This document shows, one piece after another, positions 1-11,535 of a stretch of 64,000 bases of DNA (position 1 is the first letter of the stretch; each line of letters begins with the position of its first letter). The translations under genes were made by a program, and so were the position numbers. The notes under the pieces are model-generated. The model had not been told where the DNA came from. It made no database searches and saw only the letters and a program-made list of their open reading frames with translations. Location of the stretch: positions 1-64,000 of the forward strand of contig JBBHKE010002228.1 in the NCBI GenBank assembly GCA_037447655.1. The letters run 5' to 3'. The DNA comes from Zygnema cylindricum. Lineage: Eukaryota > Streptophyta > Zygnematophyceae > Zygnematales > Zygnemataceae.

Positions 1-138
1 TCGGTGGCTTGTAAGCCTCCCTTGCTCCCCAATCTTTTTCATTACAACCTTGAAATAGGGGTCATTGAGTACTTTAAATGGCAAACTATTGGCATTAAGA
101 ACTTTTATTGATGCTGCATCTGCCTCATATTTGTTGTG
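1..138 (-). pseudogene. hAT transposase fragment (N-terminal part), continues past window edge
   Basis: On the minus strand, codons from about 138 down to 1 read openly and contain the stretch LPFKVLNDPYF. That resembles the LPF..V.SPYF motif found between the BED zinc finger and the DUF659 region of plant hAT transposases. Minus-strand reading upstream of it (higher coordinates) contains stops, so this is a remnant. The rest of the gene would lie outside the window. Family assignment rests on one motif and is moderate; the fragment itself is certainly too short to be functional as seen. Confidence 0.45.
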
Positions 139-668
139 TTTATGAAAGGACCTCTCTCCGTCATCTACACTCTTAGTGCCTTATTTCTCTGGTCTAAGAT
201 TTTTGGTGAGATGATTCAAAGTGGACATAATAAACATTTAGAGCCAAGAGCAGCTTTCTCAATTTCTAACGCTCTAAACTCCGCCTTCATGCCATGCAAG
301 GCCTAATACCTCCACTCCTAACATTTCCAAGAAAAATGTTTTCGAATCCTAATGGCTTACGCATTGTACTCATTTACGCAAATGTAGATTTTGTTGTCTC
401 TAAGTAGCTCACCCGGAGAGCTAAGTTGCTCCCACTATAGTCCTCGACTCTTAAGCATTGTTTTTTGTTAGGAGTTTCGTGACGATCTCAATGGCGGATT
501 TGAGTAACTGTCTTGAACCCTTATCAAAAGTCGCTTGAAAAACCACCCAACGTCATTGTTTCAATTTCACGAATTTAACGAAAACTTCTATATCATCCTT
601 AAATAATGAATATTCCTATATTGAAGTAAAAAATTGACTTATAACGCATCTATGCCACAGTTAACCTA
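139..668. other. no gene seen; AT-rich, possibly hAT-derived
   Basis: No open frame with recognisable content. A Cys-x-x-Cys pair on the minus strand near 215-225 could be the end of a BED-type finger belonging to the adjacent hAT fragment, but in-frame stops interrupt it. Confidence 0.4.
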
Positions 669-792
669 GAAGTCATACCAAAATCATCTTACAATTCATA
701 CCAAAATTCTCTTACAACTTATACCGCAATCACCTCACAAGTCAGACCACAATTGTCTTACTAATTGAAACCGCCATTATTTTACAAGTTTG
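669..792. repeat. 23-bp minisatellite, left arm of an inverted array
   Basis: Five tandem units of 23-24 bp, each containing a form of AGTCATACCAAAATCATC. The same unit recurs in reverse-complement orientation from 890 to 1231, so the two arrays form a large interrupted inverted repeat. Confidence 0.8.
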
Positions 793-889
793 GTGAATTT
801 TGTTTCAATTTTCCATTTCATTTCCTGGGACTACAACATTCATTGTGCGTTTGCACCTCGGGTGCTTTTCGCGAAACGAGAGTATTGAT

Positions 890-1231
890 GAATTGTAAGA
901 AAATTGTGGTATGACATTTACGTTTATTGATGATTTGTACGACAATTGATGTATGGCTTTTAAGATGATTAAAGAATGACTTTAAGGCGATTGTGGATTG
1001 GCAAGATGATTTCAATATGACTTTTCAATTTGTTGTGGTATAAAATTTGAGATAATTGTGGTATGACTTGTAAGAAAATTTTCGTATGACTCTTGAAGTA
1101 ATTGTGGCATTTGTTTGTAGTTGTGTAAGTATTTGTAAAATACTGCATTGTGAAATGTAAGATAATTGTGGTATGGCTTGCAAGATGATTGTGGTATGAC
1201 TTTTCAGGTAAACGTGGTATGGCTTGCAAAA
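890..1231. repeat. 23-bp minisatellite, right arm of an inverted array
   Basis: About fifteen degenerate 23-bp units with the core GATAATTGTGGTATGAC, the reverse complement of the units at 669-792. The array ends directly against the hAT transposase remnant that begins at about 1231. Confidence 0.8.
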
Positions 1232-1857
1232 GCGCCTAATGTTTGATGACCACAAGGTGTGGGTATTCAAGGCAAGTAGACGACGACCACAAGATTAAAG
1301 GCTAGTTCTGAGCCTAAAGTTAAAGATGAGAGAAAAGGATGCATTGGTTGTTGAGAGAGGGAGGCTTTGGTGTATTAGAGCCCGTGGTGCGACGAATGGC
1401 AGAGTGTGACAAAGAGACCCAGAATGTGGGAAAGGTATACTCTGGGTTCTGTATGATTGGACGAGGCTTAGAGAATGGGTTATGTATGATTGGGCGAGGC
1501 TTAGAGAATGTCTTTAGCAGTAGAGGAGAGGCAGCTATATGATTGGGCGAGCCTTAAAGAATGTATGATTGGGCGAGCTTTTAAAGGATGTCTTTAGCAG
1601 TAGAGGAGAGGCAAACTACAAAGAAATACAGTTGGAGTGCATGTAGACTGGGGGAGCTAAAGAAACATTACACTCCCCCAAAGAAATGTTACATGGCCAG
1701 GCGGGAGATGGTACATAGCCCTATGAATGCAACCGGTTACGTAATTGACCCCGAGTATGTGGGTGTTGCTTATGAACAACAAAAAAACATGGAAGTCATA
1801 AAAAATTTTGAGAGGATGTTGGATAGGTTATTACTAAGTGTGGATGACCAAACATAG
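1231..1857 (+). pseudogene. hAT transposase remnant (middle to C-terminal part)
   Basis: The plus strand encodes, in order and with frame changes: RLMFDD near 1231, EPVVRRMAECDKETQNVGKV near 1378-1437, and HSPMNATGYVIDPEYVG near 1710-1764. The last matches the 'LH.PLHAAGYFLNP' motif of plant hAT transposases; the middle matches the 'LEP...R..D.....GYVYE' block. Two partial duplications (the phrase around TGATTGGGCGAGGCTTAGAG near 1453, 1487, 1540 and 1566) and several stops show it is dead. It is the same protein family as the minus-strand remnant at 2290-2645, with shared residues such as ERLMFDD and VV..M...DK...N..KV. Confidence 0.7.
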
Positions 1858-2289
1858 GCAAAAACAAAGTTGACTAAGTACAAAGGTTTTTGAGAGTATC
1901 TTTAAAGGGAGGTAGCAAAGGATCATGTTTAGAAGTTGTGAAGAAGTTTTTGAGTGTTTTTAGGAGAGAGGAAACAAAAAACGGTGGGAGGAAGTTAGAA
2001 GGGTGGAAGCAGTTTGGGGTTTTTATCCCTACCATGTAGAAACTAATCATCAAGGTGTAGAAATTAACCATCAAGGTATTTTTCAAGTGCTTATTTGGCT
2101 GCTCACTTCAGAGCTACTGGTCAACCCATGGCTGTGTTCACTCTAAAGAAAAAAAAAGTTCACTGTTTGATACAACTAATGACTTGGTTTGGGCATTTAG
2201 CAATCTAAGATTGACAAATAACACCAGTGATGTCAACTATTGAAGTCTATGAGTCTATGATAACATGGGAGGCAAAGGAGGGTAAGGTA
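1858..2289. other. no gene seen
   Basis: AT-rich spacer between two oppositely oriented hAT remnants. Short open frames show no recognisable domain. Confidence 0.5.
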
Positions 2290-2645
2290 GTGAAAGACAA
2301 ACCTTTTCGGCATTTCGGTCCCCTTTGTCATAATCCCTCATCAGTTGCACCACTATCTCTAAAACAATGAGAGCCTCCCTCACTTTTATCCAAATCTCTC
2401 GGCTCGGTATTTGGCCCTTCATCTTGTTTCCCTCAACCTCGTATGCAGCCTTGCCCACCTAGCGCGTGTAGTCATCATCAAACATTAGGCGCTCTATGCT
2501 CTTTTTCATGTTTAGAATCATGTGGCGCATAACAAAGGTTGTCGTATAGTTAGTATCTCTAAGTTTAAGAAGCCCGAATTTAGACAACTTATTGAATATG
2601 GGTGCACTTATATAATGGGTTGTGATCGACATGAAAATCTCCCTT
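2290..2645 (-). pseudogene. hAT transposase remnant (DUF659-like middle part), opposite orientation
   Basis: Read on the minus strand from 2645, the frame gives ISAPIFNKLSKFGLL, then FVMRHMILNMKKSIERLMFD, an in-frame TAG at about 2460, then REALIVLEIVVQLMRDYDKG, ending near 2290. This follows the usual order of a plant hAT transposase between DUF659 and the C-terminal dimerisation domain. The catalytic N-terminal part and the C-terminus are missing here. It is a relative, not a continuation, of the plus-strand remnant at 1231-1857. Confidence 0.7.
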
Positions 2646-2885
2646 GCCTCCTAACGATTGTCGTGACAAAATCCATCTTTCCCCGATCTTCTAATTAGAG
2701 GTCTAAGACGTTGGCACATAATGGCGTCCACGAGAGGAAGGGTTACTCACTCATGGCAAAGCTTGAAAAAAAAACCATAAATGATAATCGTGTGTTTTTT
2801 CAAAGCCTTCGGAGACAAAGAAAGACATAGAATCAATGGTTTGGCAAAAAAGCTTAACTCTAATAGTGATTGATTGTATGGTATA

Positions 2886-3444
2886 CACCGTGAATCACTA
2901 TCAACATTAATAAAACTACTTTAGTGCCATTTTTGATTCCCATATTGATCACAATAACGTTAATGATATTGTTTTCCTCCTAACAATACTTTTTAAAGGG
3001 TTCCAAACCAACCACATCATTTGGAATTAAACAAGAACACAGAAAACTAATCAAATCCATACTAATAATGCCTTTACTCTAGTAGTCGTTTATTGTTTAC
3101 ACTAGTGTTAAACATTTGTCAAGTAGTAAAAGTAACATTCCCCACCACAACGTTTTTCCGATTTCAATTATGGCATTTCGATTGTTGAGATTTTTGACTA
3201 CGTGACAAAAACCGTAGAATTTAAACCCATTTGACTGTCGAAGAATGGATTGTCACGAACAACCATGGGCTATGATGACGACTCTTTCCCAAATTTTCGG
3301 TTGAGTATCACAAAATAGTGGTAACAACGCTACTTAAGGACCTCGGCTACAATTTGCCACGTCTCCTTGCACTATGTTAGCATGATATATTCAAATTTGG
3401 AATTAACACTAGTAAATCCGTAACGCTAATAACAATAGGCGGTG
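2886..3444. mobile_element. CACCG-family inverted-repeat element, long form (TA-flanked)
   Basis: The ends read CACCGTGAATCACTATC on the left and, on the reverse strand, CACCGCCTATTGTTATTAG on the right. Both are flanked by TA. The shorter family members at 12.5, 13.0, 39-40 and 47.4 kb have the same ends. At 559 bp it is the largest copy. It has no coding capacity, so it is presumably a non-autonomous element of a TA-targeting (Tc1/mariner or Stowaway type) transposon. Confidence 0.6.
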
Positions 3445-3446
3445 TA

Positions 3447-5250
3447 GCGGACCTTTCTTTAGTTGTAGGTGTATCTTCTTCACTTTTCTAGCTTATGACA
3501 ATCGAAAACGATAAAGGTAGAAAAAAAATACGACAAAAATATACGATTATTATGTATCTCTGAAAAAAATTGAACTTTTTTCGTTTTCTTATCAATGTTC
3601 TCTTTCTCGGCACTTTGAGTTGTTTCTTTCCCAATTGACCAGAAAAGTCAAGAGCCGAATATAAAACGACAAAAATCTTTAAAATGCTCAACACACGCTC
3701 TAAAGAACTTTATATACTAAACTTGTTTTTGTAACAATTGATGTCGATAATAGAAATTTGCAGTTTTTTTTTTGTCATTTACCTGCAACCACAATAGTCA
3801 TTTACGGAATTAAATAAAGAGTGATTGGTCAAAAGCCGTTGAGTACCCTGTGGAGGAAATGGTACTATCATCTTACGATTGAACTTCTATTTTTCTGCTA
3901 AAATCTCATATGTCACATTTTTTGTTTTTGTCTCGTACATTGGTGCAACTATATATATATGTTTTAGATCTCCATTAAATATACGATTCTAATTCAAACA
4001 GTGAAAGGCCAAAACCATAAAAACACCTATACGTGGTCTTTTAAATCGAGGATAAATGGTGTAATACTGGATTTTTTGTTTTTATGTGGGTAATGGCAAA
4101 AATTGTGATTGGATGAGTTGATCAAGAGAGAAATTTCTAACATTTTGCCCATAACATATTTAAGGGCAATCTTGGAAATTTTCAGAATCTTGCTCACAAA
4201 CATTGTCGTGCATGTGAAAGAAGTGAGGAAACCATGAATCATACCCGACAAAGTCATGCCCACAGACATACATACAAACGAAAATGAATGAGAATGAAAA
4301 AAAAATGTATATAAACTATGAGAAATAATAAATGTGAATACAAGAAAAAAAAAGGAGAAATACTTCCCTACACTGCATTTGACCCCTTTAATTTTGCTAA
4401 GCTAAGAGGCAGCCACTAGACTCTGTGGTCTTTATTACATTCCCTACAAGAGTTATCTCGTCGTGACAGCAAATCAAGAAATATTCCAACCGAAACAATG
4501 GAAAATCCAAATTCGGCCAGAAATACACTCTTTCTCAATCAACCGAAACACAAGCAAGACACACACACACAACCAAACCGTTAAGCTTCCCGAGGGAGGC
4601 ACAGCAAGATCCAGATGTGCTCCCCCACGATCTCCAATCCCACACTTCCACCAAATGACAAAACTTGGAGGGAAACCTTCTGGACGTGGCCTTAGGCCAT
4701 GTGGATTAAAAAAGTGGGCAAAAAACAAGGTGAATAGTCTTACTCTATCTAACCTCTACAGCTAACTAGCAAAGAAAATAAAGACACGTTGGAAATCCGT
4801 GAGTGTGAGCAAGAGAAAAGCTTAGCCGCCAAGAGAAAATTCTTGTCCAAAAGCTAAATTCTCTAAGTCTGAGAATTAGCCTAAGTACGGACTAAGCTAC
4901 GCCTAGAGTGAAACTAGCCTAACATGAAAGAAACTACTTAAGTTGTTGAACAATAGGAGGCCAACATCGTCTATCGTACGCCGAACAAAATCCACCGTCC
5001 AAGGGTAAAAACCCTCCCTAACTACATGTATGCGCGAACCTACATGGGTTCGCGACTTAAATGAATGAAGGGTGTCGAAGCGTCGATACTACTCACGGAA
5101 ATCACGCTTCATCAACAAACGATACTTCGCGTCCATACTCCAAAATCGTGTACCTACACACAAAACAAAACATATCGCACGAAATTCGTACTATTCAATT
5201 AGACGTGTAAATAAATGAACCGGAATAAAACCGCAAATGCAAACAAAAAT
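3447..5250. other. no gene seen; AT-rich intergenic
   Basis: Only short open frames are present. A 100-codon frame at 4463-4765 and an opposing one at 4474-4728 overlap a slightly richer-GC patch but show no domain. I see no RNA gene. Confidence 0.5.
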
Positions 5251-5450
5251 CATGCGTGCATGCCAAAATCGTGCGTGTATGCATCATATCGTGCGTGCAT
5301 GCATCATATCGTGCGTGCATGCATAATATCGCGCGCGCATGCATAATATCGCGCGCGCATGTCTAATATCGCGCGTGCGTGTCATTAGTCGTACGTGCGT
5401 GCATAAAATCGCGCCCGCGTGTCAAATAGCGTGCGCGCGTGCAAAGCAAC
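5251..5450. repeat. 20-bp minisatellite of alternating purine-pyrimidine
   Basis: Ten head-to-tail units of exactly 20 bp with the pattern GYGYGYGYATGCATMATATC. The best units contain runs such as GCGCGCGCATGCAT, which alternate purine and pyrimidine. The array decays gradually toward 5450. Confidence 0.9.
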
Positions 5451-6594
5451 CATGCATACATGCAACCGACACCATGCGATATGACAACATCTTGTCTAAT
5501 CTTTTTTTAACCAATGCTCCCCTTAGGATATAGGATGGAACAATACACCACTTACTCATGAGTCGAAAGGCCACATGGATCTCTTTTATGGTTTTCGACA
5601 TTCTGGATATTTTTGTTTTAATTGTCCATTTAAAAAAAAAAATATGAAAGAACATGCAAAGCATTTTGTTTTGTGTCACGAAATAATTTTATGTAAAAAG
5701 CGATGTTCAAATAGTCCTTTACTGTTTATTTTGTTGAGAGATGTGATCTTGGGAATTAGAACATGCTGATTTGTTTTATTAATATTGTATTTGTCCGTGT
5801 TATTAAAAAACTCGCAACGGCAAACAATCTAAGATCCGTAATTCGTGCACCTAATGAGAGTATGGAAGAGAAAATTGAGATGAAAATTTTCCTTTTTAGA
5901 GTATTCGAGCTATTTTTTCTCAGAAGGTTAAATATCAAATGTCAATCGTCAATATCAAATGTCAATCATCAATTCCAAAATGTCAATTGCTAAAATTCAA
6001 ATGTGAAATGTAAATCATTTATTGTAAAATATCAATGTCCATGTCGAAGTTCATATCCATGTTTCTACTTCTGTTCATGTGTGGTGCATGTACTAATTTC
6101 TTTACGGAAAAAAACATAATTATATGCGACCTCTCCGAGTTCAAATGGCTAAAGGAGTGTCTTATTCTTTTGGGCACTGAAATGGTGCTTTATCCATTTT
6201 TTCGCCTTTTGAGCTATAATTTGCTTATGTCTAGTCCATACAACGACTATTGCCGTGTCCCCATCGTAATTTTTTTTCTCTTTTGATGTTGCTTAAATAT
6301 TGTTGAATTTAAACGGTAGTCCTTAGTCTTGAAATAGTTTAAAGGGTTAAATAGTACCGTTTAAACATTTATATCATTTCAAATCTTGAAATACTGGTGC
6401 AAAATTCAAAATATCGAGTGAAAAATTAAATGTATGTCTTTATGACCTCAATGCTGCCTTTCACTTTCCCTCTTTAGAAAGCTTTCTTCCTCCGTACGTC
6501 TTTTTTGACTTTCTCGTCCCCTATCTTTTCCGTTTTCCAGAAAAAAAATCCCTCACACGATGTCTGTTGTATAAATTAAATTTAGAGTGGAGTG
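5451..6594. other. no gene seen; AT-rich intergenic
   Basis: Short frames only. Around 5930-6040 there is a small degenerate tandem of the phrase ATCAAATGTCAATC. Nothing else is recognisable. Confidence 0.5.
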
Positions 6595-7263
6595 TTGGAA
6601 TACAATTTCAGTTATGTAATTAGTGAATTGTACTTTAACAAATGTACTTTTGTGCGTATTCTATTTTCAATGTAGTAATGTCGTTTCACGTCCCTTTAGA
6701 TCGGTTCATGTACTTTTATTGTTAATGTACGGATACCTTTAGTACTATCAATTTTCAACTTGTAATCATTGTATATATTTGTCGTTTTTTTTAGCAAAGA
6801 GTCACTTAGCCGTCTCGTCGTTTCACAAGCTACAAACGACGAAATGTACGCTCACCACATTTATTGTCTACTAAATGAATTTTTCATCCTAAATTCCTTG
6901 TACCAAATATTACTTTTGTCCTTAACTTTGCCGTCCACCGACTTTTTCTGTGGCCGTCACTAGTTATACCTTTTTTGCTTTTGTGGCTTCGATTCTTTTG
7001 TAAACGTCGTGTACCTAGTCCATCCTTAATCTAGAATTAGGTTTAGTACTTAGCTTGTTCATTTCTGTACATTTAACCGATTATAATGAGAAGACTTTTT
7101 CTCCCCTTTGCTTCTCCTTTTGTTATCCTCTTGTTTCCTTTTGTCTTATATTTTGCTTCCGTATTCTTCTTTGCCATGGTTTCTCTCTCTTTCATCTTGG
7201 ATATCTTTCTCCAATATCTCTCTCTTTCGCCCACCATGCCCTTACATTCTACAGGTTATGGGC
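6595..7263. repeat. long direct repeat, copy 1
   Basis: This block is repeated with small indels at 9397-10017. Shared landmarks are AATTTCAGTTRTGTAATTAG near the start, TTTTCAATGTAGTAATGTCG, TCTAGAATTAGGTTTAGTAC, and CTACAGGTTATGG at the end. The pair encloses ~2.1 kb of T-rich DNA. The layout recalls terminal repeats of a non-coding LTR-type element, but no clear TG...CA ends, primer site or target duplication is visible. Confidence 0.7.
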
Positions 7264-9396
7264 CACACCATGCTCGTCATCTGTGCAATTTCTCTTCTCC
7301 TATCTTTTCCACTTCATTTTTTCTTTTTTTTGGCAAATTATTTCTTTTGGAAGCAAATTATTTTCGAGACATTGTTTAAAGATTACAATTTCGGTTGTCC
7401 CATTTTTCCATTTTTTCTATTTTGGCTCTTTAAATGCCATTTTTTGGAATTTCCATTTTTTTTTAAAGGGTTTTTTTCTCCTTTATACCTTTTATTTTAT
7501 ATCCTTCCCCTTTTATTGTTTCCGTTTTTGGAGGGTCCTTGGCTTGTTGGAGGAACCAAAGTTCATTCTTCGAACATCTCTCCTCCATCCATTTTTTCCC
7601 TCTATTTAACATTCCGATTTTGTCTCTCTTTAGTTTTCTGTATTTTGGAGGCATCCCTGGAGTGTTTGAGTAACTAAAGTTTCGTCTTTGAAGATCCCTC
7701 AACATTCAATTTTTACCTCTATCCGCCATATTACCTTTTGTGGACATCTTTTCGGTATATTGGAGCATCGGAGGGACTTTTGTTTTTACCTTTCCTTCCA
7801 AATTTTCCCAATTTCTGTTATTCCACTCAGTCATCCACCTTATTTTGAGGAAATTTTTTATCTATCCCTAATTTCGGCATTTTGGAAACTTTCCCTGTTT
7901 GTTAGAGTACTAGAAGTTTTGTCTTCGAAGATCCCTTCTACATTCCATTTTGATCTCTATTCGCCATCCTCCCTTATGGAGATTTTTTCAGTTCATTGGA
8001 GCATCGGAAGAAATTTTTATTTCTCTCCCAAATTCCTAACACCTCCATTTTCTCCCTCCACCAACCACTATTGTTTTGTCCCTTTTTCCTCGGCTTTTTC
8101 TTTTCTCCCAAATTTTTGTCCTCCCATTGCGCATTTCTTTTTTTTTTGACACTCTTCACCAAAATTTTTTTCTTTCTATCTTGCTTTTATTGACAACTTT
8201 GTCCTTTATTTTCTCTCCTGTTAACCTTCCAAACACCATTAATCATAACAAAGTTTGTTACATCCTTTATACTCTCACATACTTCTAGAGTTAGACATAT
8301 TATCATTTTTTTGTTCTTCCCCTTTTATTTTCTCTTATTCTTTCATTCTTTCATTTTTCACTATAAGAAATAAGAGGGGGTATTAACATACGTTTCTAGT
8401 TGTGAAATTCCCACTTTCCACTTTTTATAGTTCCCTATTCATGGAGTACCTTTTCACTTAGCCTCTATAATTGTGAAATATATTTTTTTGCATTCACTAA
8501 AATCTCTATATGCTTTCCATTTTTTTTGTGACATTCTTGATTTTCATTAAATTCTCTTGTTACCATCCACCTTCTCATTTAGCCTTTATAAAGGCCTTTT
8601 TGTTTTGGAATTATTTTTCTATCACTTACTTTTTTTCTCACATTGACCCCGTTTATAATTCCTTTAACCCCTTTCAATCATCTTCTTTATGTATAACACT
8701 TTAATTCTGTCATCTTCCCCAATAGTGTCTATGTCTTTTTCACACCATTTTTTTTTTTTTAACTTTCTTTACATTCAACGGTTGATGTTTTCTTTAACAC
8801 AACTCTTTCCATCCTTACATCTAAAAACCACAAACCATAAATGAATATCCATTAGACCATTGGGCCATTTTCTTTTCCACCCTTTTTTTTTTTGGAATCA
8901 ATTTCTCTCCTTCTTTTTCATATTGATGCTTTCAACATCATTTAAACTCTTTCTAATCATTATATCACGTTCATCAACTTATGTCACTTGCTTTAACTCT
9001 CTCATTTCTCATTTTTCCATCAACATTGTGTGGTGTTTTTCACATCATTTTTCTCCACTCTTTCTATTTCCATCTTGTAGTTCTTGCATTCTCATTTTTT
9101 CTCCACAAATATTAATTCCACCTCCTCTTTGAATCATGGAGGATTTTCTTCTAAACCTCTTTCTACTTAGATCATCATCAAACATTTTTTTTTTTTTTGG
9201 GTTTTTTTTTTTTTTTTTCATCAATTCATCGTATTTTATCATCATTTCTTTTTAATGATATGTTTTCAACATTATCTTTGGTTTGTTTCTTTTTTTTTAT
9301 TTAAGGCTCACTTTTTTGAATCTTTTCCCATTTTCTCCACAGCCTTTTTCCCGTTTCTCCCATAATATTCTTTCTTTTCCACACTAAAATCGAGTG
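7264..9396. other. T-rich DNA between the direct repeats; no gene
   Basis: Strongly pyrimidine-rich on the plus strand with many runs of eight or more T. The longest open frames (for example 7055-7609 and 7688-8149) translate to Phe/Leu/Ser-rich protein, as expected from T-rich non-coding DNA rather than from a membrane protein. No transposase, gag or pol motif is visible. Confidence 0.55.
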
Positions 9397-10017
9397 AGGA
9401 GGTATAATTTCAGTTGTGTAATTAGTGATTGCAATTTTAATAACATTTGTGCGTAGTCTATTTTCAATGTAGTAATGTCGTTTCAGTCCCTTTAGGTGGT
9501 TCGTCTTTTATTGTTAACGGATGCCTTTAGTAGTATCCATTTGCACTTGTAATCAGAATTGTCGTTGTTTAGTGGTTACGTCTCCGCAAACTACAAACGA
9601 CGAAGTGTGCGTTCACCATATTTATTGTCTATTAAATAAATCTTTCATCCTAGATTCTTTGTTTCAAATGTTCCTTTTGTCCTTTCCACCGACTTTGTCT
9701 TTGGCCGTCACTAGTTATACCTTTTTGTCCTTTGTGGCTTCGATTCTTTTGTAAACGTCGTGTACCTAGTCCATTCTTAATCTAGAATTAGGTTTAGTAC
9801 TTAGCTTGTTCATTTCTGTACATTCAAATTTAACCGATCATAATGAGAAGACTTTTTCCCCACTGTGCTTCTCTTTTTGTATTCTTCTTGTTTCCTTTTG
9901 TCTTATCTTTTGCTTCCTTATTCTTCTTTGCCATGGTTTCTCTCTCTTTCATCTTGGATATCTTTCTCCAATATCTCTCTCTTTCGCCCACCATGCCCTT
10001 ACCTACAGGTTATGGCC
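9397..10017. repeat. long direct repeat, copy 2
   Basis: Second copy of the block at 6595-7263, same orientation. It is slightly shorter because of internal deletions and again ends at CTACAGGTTATGG. Confidence 0.7.
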
Positions 10018-10650
10018 CCTAACCGATTCCAATATTCAAAATTTAAGTTCAAAGTTATAAATTCGGAACTATGAGTTCCGAATCATTTATTTTTTTACAG
10101 CTGTTACGAGTAAACAAATATCGAATTTATTTTTTTATATTTTTGTAGCTACTGTGCCGTTTAAGTCATATCGTTTATTTTAGGAAGAATAGAGACGTTC
10201 ATATGATTGGTTGAACGACATTTAATCGTTTAACGTTTATCTTATTCAAGAGAGAGATGACAACAGTGGTACATGTCCGCTTTAGATAAAAAAAAAAATC
10301 TTTGAACTATATGATTGTTATAGTATTTTTATCCTTTTGTTAACAAAATCATAGCACAAATATTGTCATCTCCAATAATAATAGTATAGGACTATACTTT
10401 CAATGACTTTAAATGCTCAACTATCATGGGTTTTTTCAGGAACTCGTTAAAAAACCTAGATCTTGCGTCAATGTACAAAATAAAAACGTAATTATTAAAT
10501 GAAACGTCAAAAAAAAACGCACAAAATCGCAATAAACGTGTGGATTTTGATCTTTTTTCCGTACACATACACTAAATGCACCTCAAATTCCACCACCGCA
10601 CACCATATTATTTTCCTACATACCGAGACAAGCCGAAACATTCGAGGCTT
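10018..10650. other. no gene seen
   Basis: AT-rich spacer leading into the 34-bp minisatellite. No recognisable coding or RNA feature. Confidence 0.5.
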
Positions 10651-10804
10651 GAGAAAGCCGTCGATTAATTTTCGGCGGCGCGCGATGAAAGCGGTCGATT
10701 AAGTTTCAATAGCGCGAGATGAAAGCCGTCGATTAAGTTTCAATAGCGCGTGATGAAAGCCATCGATTAAGTTTCAATAGCGCGTGATGAAAGCCATCGA
10801 TTAA
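10651..10804. repeat. 34-bp minisatellite, left part
   Basis: About four and a half units of 34 bp containing AAAGCCGTCGATTAAGTTTC followed by AATAGCGCG. The array resumes at 11,536 after a 731-bp insertion. Confidence 0.85.
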
Positions 10805-11535
10805 GTGTATGTCCCCATGTACTTGTAACTTAGCGAACTTACTTTGTAATTTAGCGCGCATCCGCCGGACCCGGTTTTCAAGTGTCCCTATGTATGTAAG
10901 GACAAAATCGTAACTTACGCTTGTGACGATTGTAAACGTTGACAATACCTGTGACGTTTGTCAGTGTCTACAATCTGTGGTTGCACGTTCCGTGACATTG
11001 TAGACGTACCGCCTTACAGCCTGTGCAGTTTCACTGTTAAAGAAGATGCGCTTTGCCTTTGCGTCTCCTGTCCGGTCGACGTGAAATGGCATCGGAATTT
11101 GAAGACCCTTGCAAAAATAAAATCCTTACTGGACGAAAACGGACAAAACCAAACAAATTGTGTACTTTTATTTGTCTTATTCAAACGCAAACGGACAAAA
11201 CATAACGAATTCTATACTTTTCTTTGTCCTTGGAAATCGTATGAAATTTTTCGAAAATTACAGCACGTGCGAATATATGTTACTATTTGTTTATCGAAAA
11301 TACCTAGTTTTAAAACACATCGCGTATGTGTTTTAAACGTAAGGTTGAAGATGACGTTTTTTGTCTTGGAATTGGGTGGAAAAACACAAGACGACAAATT
11401 TTCGTACATCCTAAGCTCGAGGATGACGCAAATTGTACTCTACAAATTTGCGATTACTTCGTACGGTTGCAACTTAGGCAGTACGGCGCGCTAAGTTTTA
11501 CTGTAACCCTTACTTATGCACATGGGGACATACCC
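10805..11535. mobile_element. TAA-flanked inverted-repeat element (PIF/Harbinger type?) inside the minisatellite
   Basis: Left end GTGTATGTCCCCATGT and right end, reverse-complemented, GGGTATGTCCCCATGT; the similarity continues imperfectly for about 50 bp to GCGCGC. Both sides carry TAA, and joining them restores an intact minisatellite unit (CGATTAAGTTTC), so the element inserted into the array. A 3-bp TAA duplication and ends starting with GGG suit the PIF/Harbinger superfamily. A 178-codon open frame at 10,958-11,494 has no transposase motif I can see, so the element is probably non-autonomous. Confidence 0.7.

Noticed and set aside
4463-4765. Opposing 100- and 84-codon frames
   Set aside because: Neither shows a domain; the GC-richer patch may be an old element fragment but I could not identify it.
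7055-7677. 184-189 codon hydrophobic frames that look like membrane proteins
   Set aside because: Two overlapping frames are both Phe/Leu/Ser-rich because the DNA is T-rich; the region is partly repeated at 9.4-10 kb with broken frames.
6595-10017. LTR retrotransposon call
   Set aside because: The direct repeats are suggestive, but TG...CA ends, primer-binding site, polypurine tract and target duplication could not be shown, so they are reported only as repeats.
10958-11494. 178-codon frame inside the TAA-flanked element
   Set aside because: No DDE or helix-turn-helix motif and an amino acid mix typical of chance; I could not support it as a transposase.
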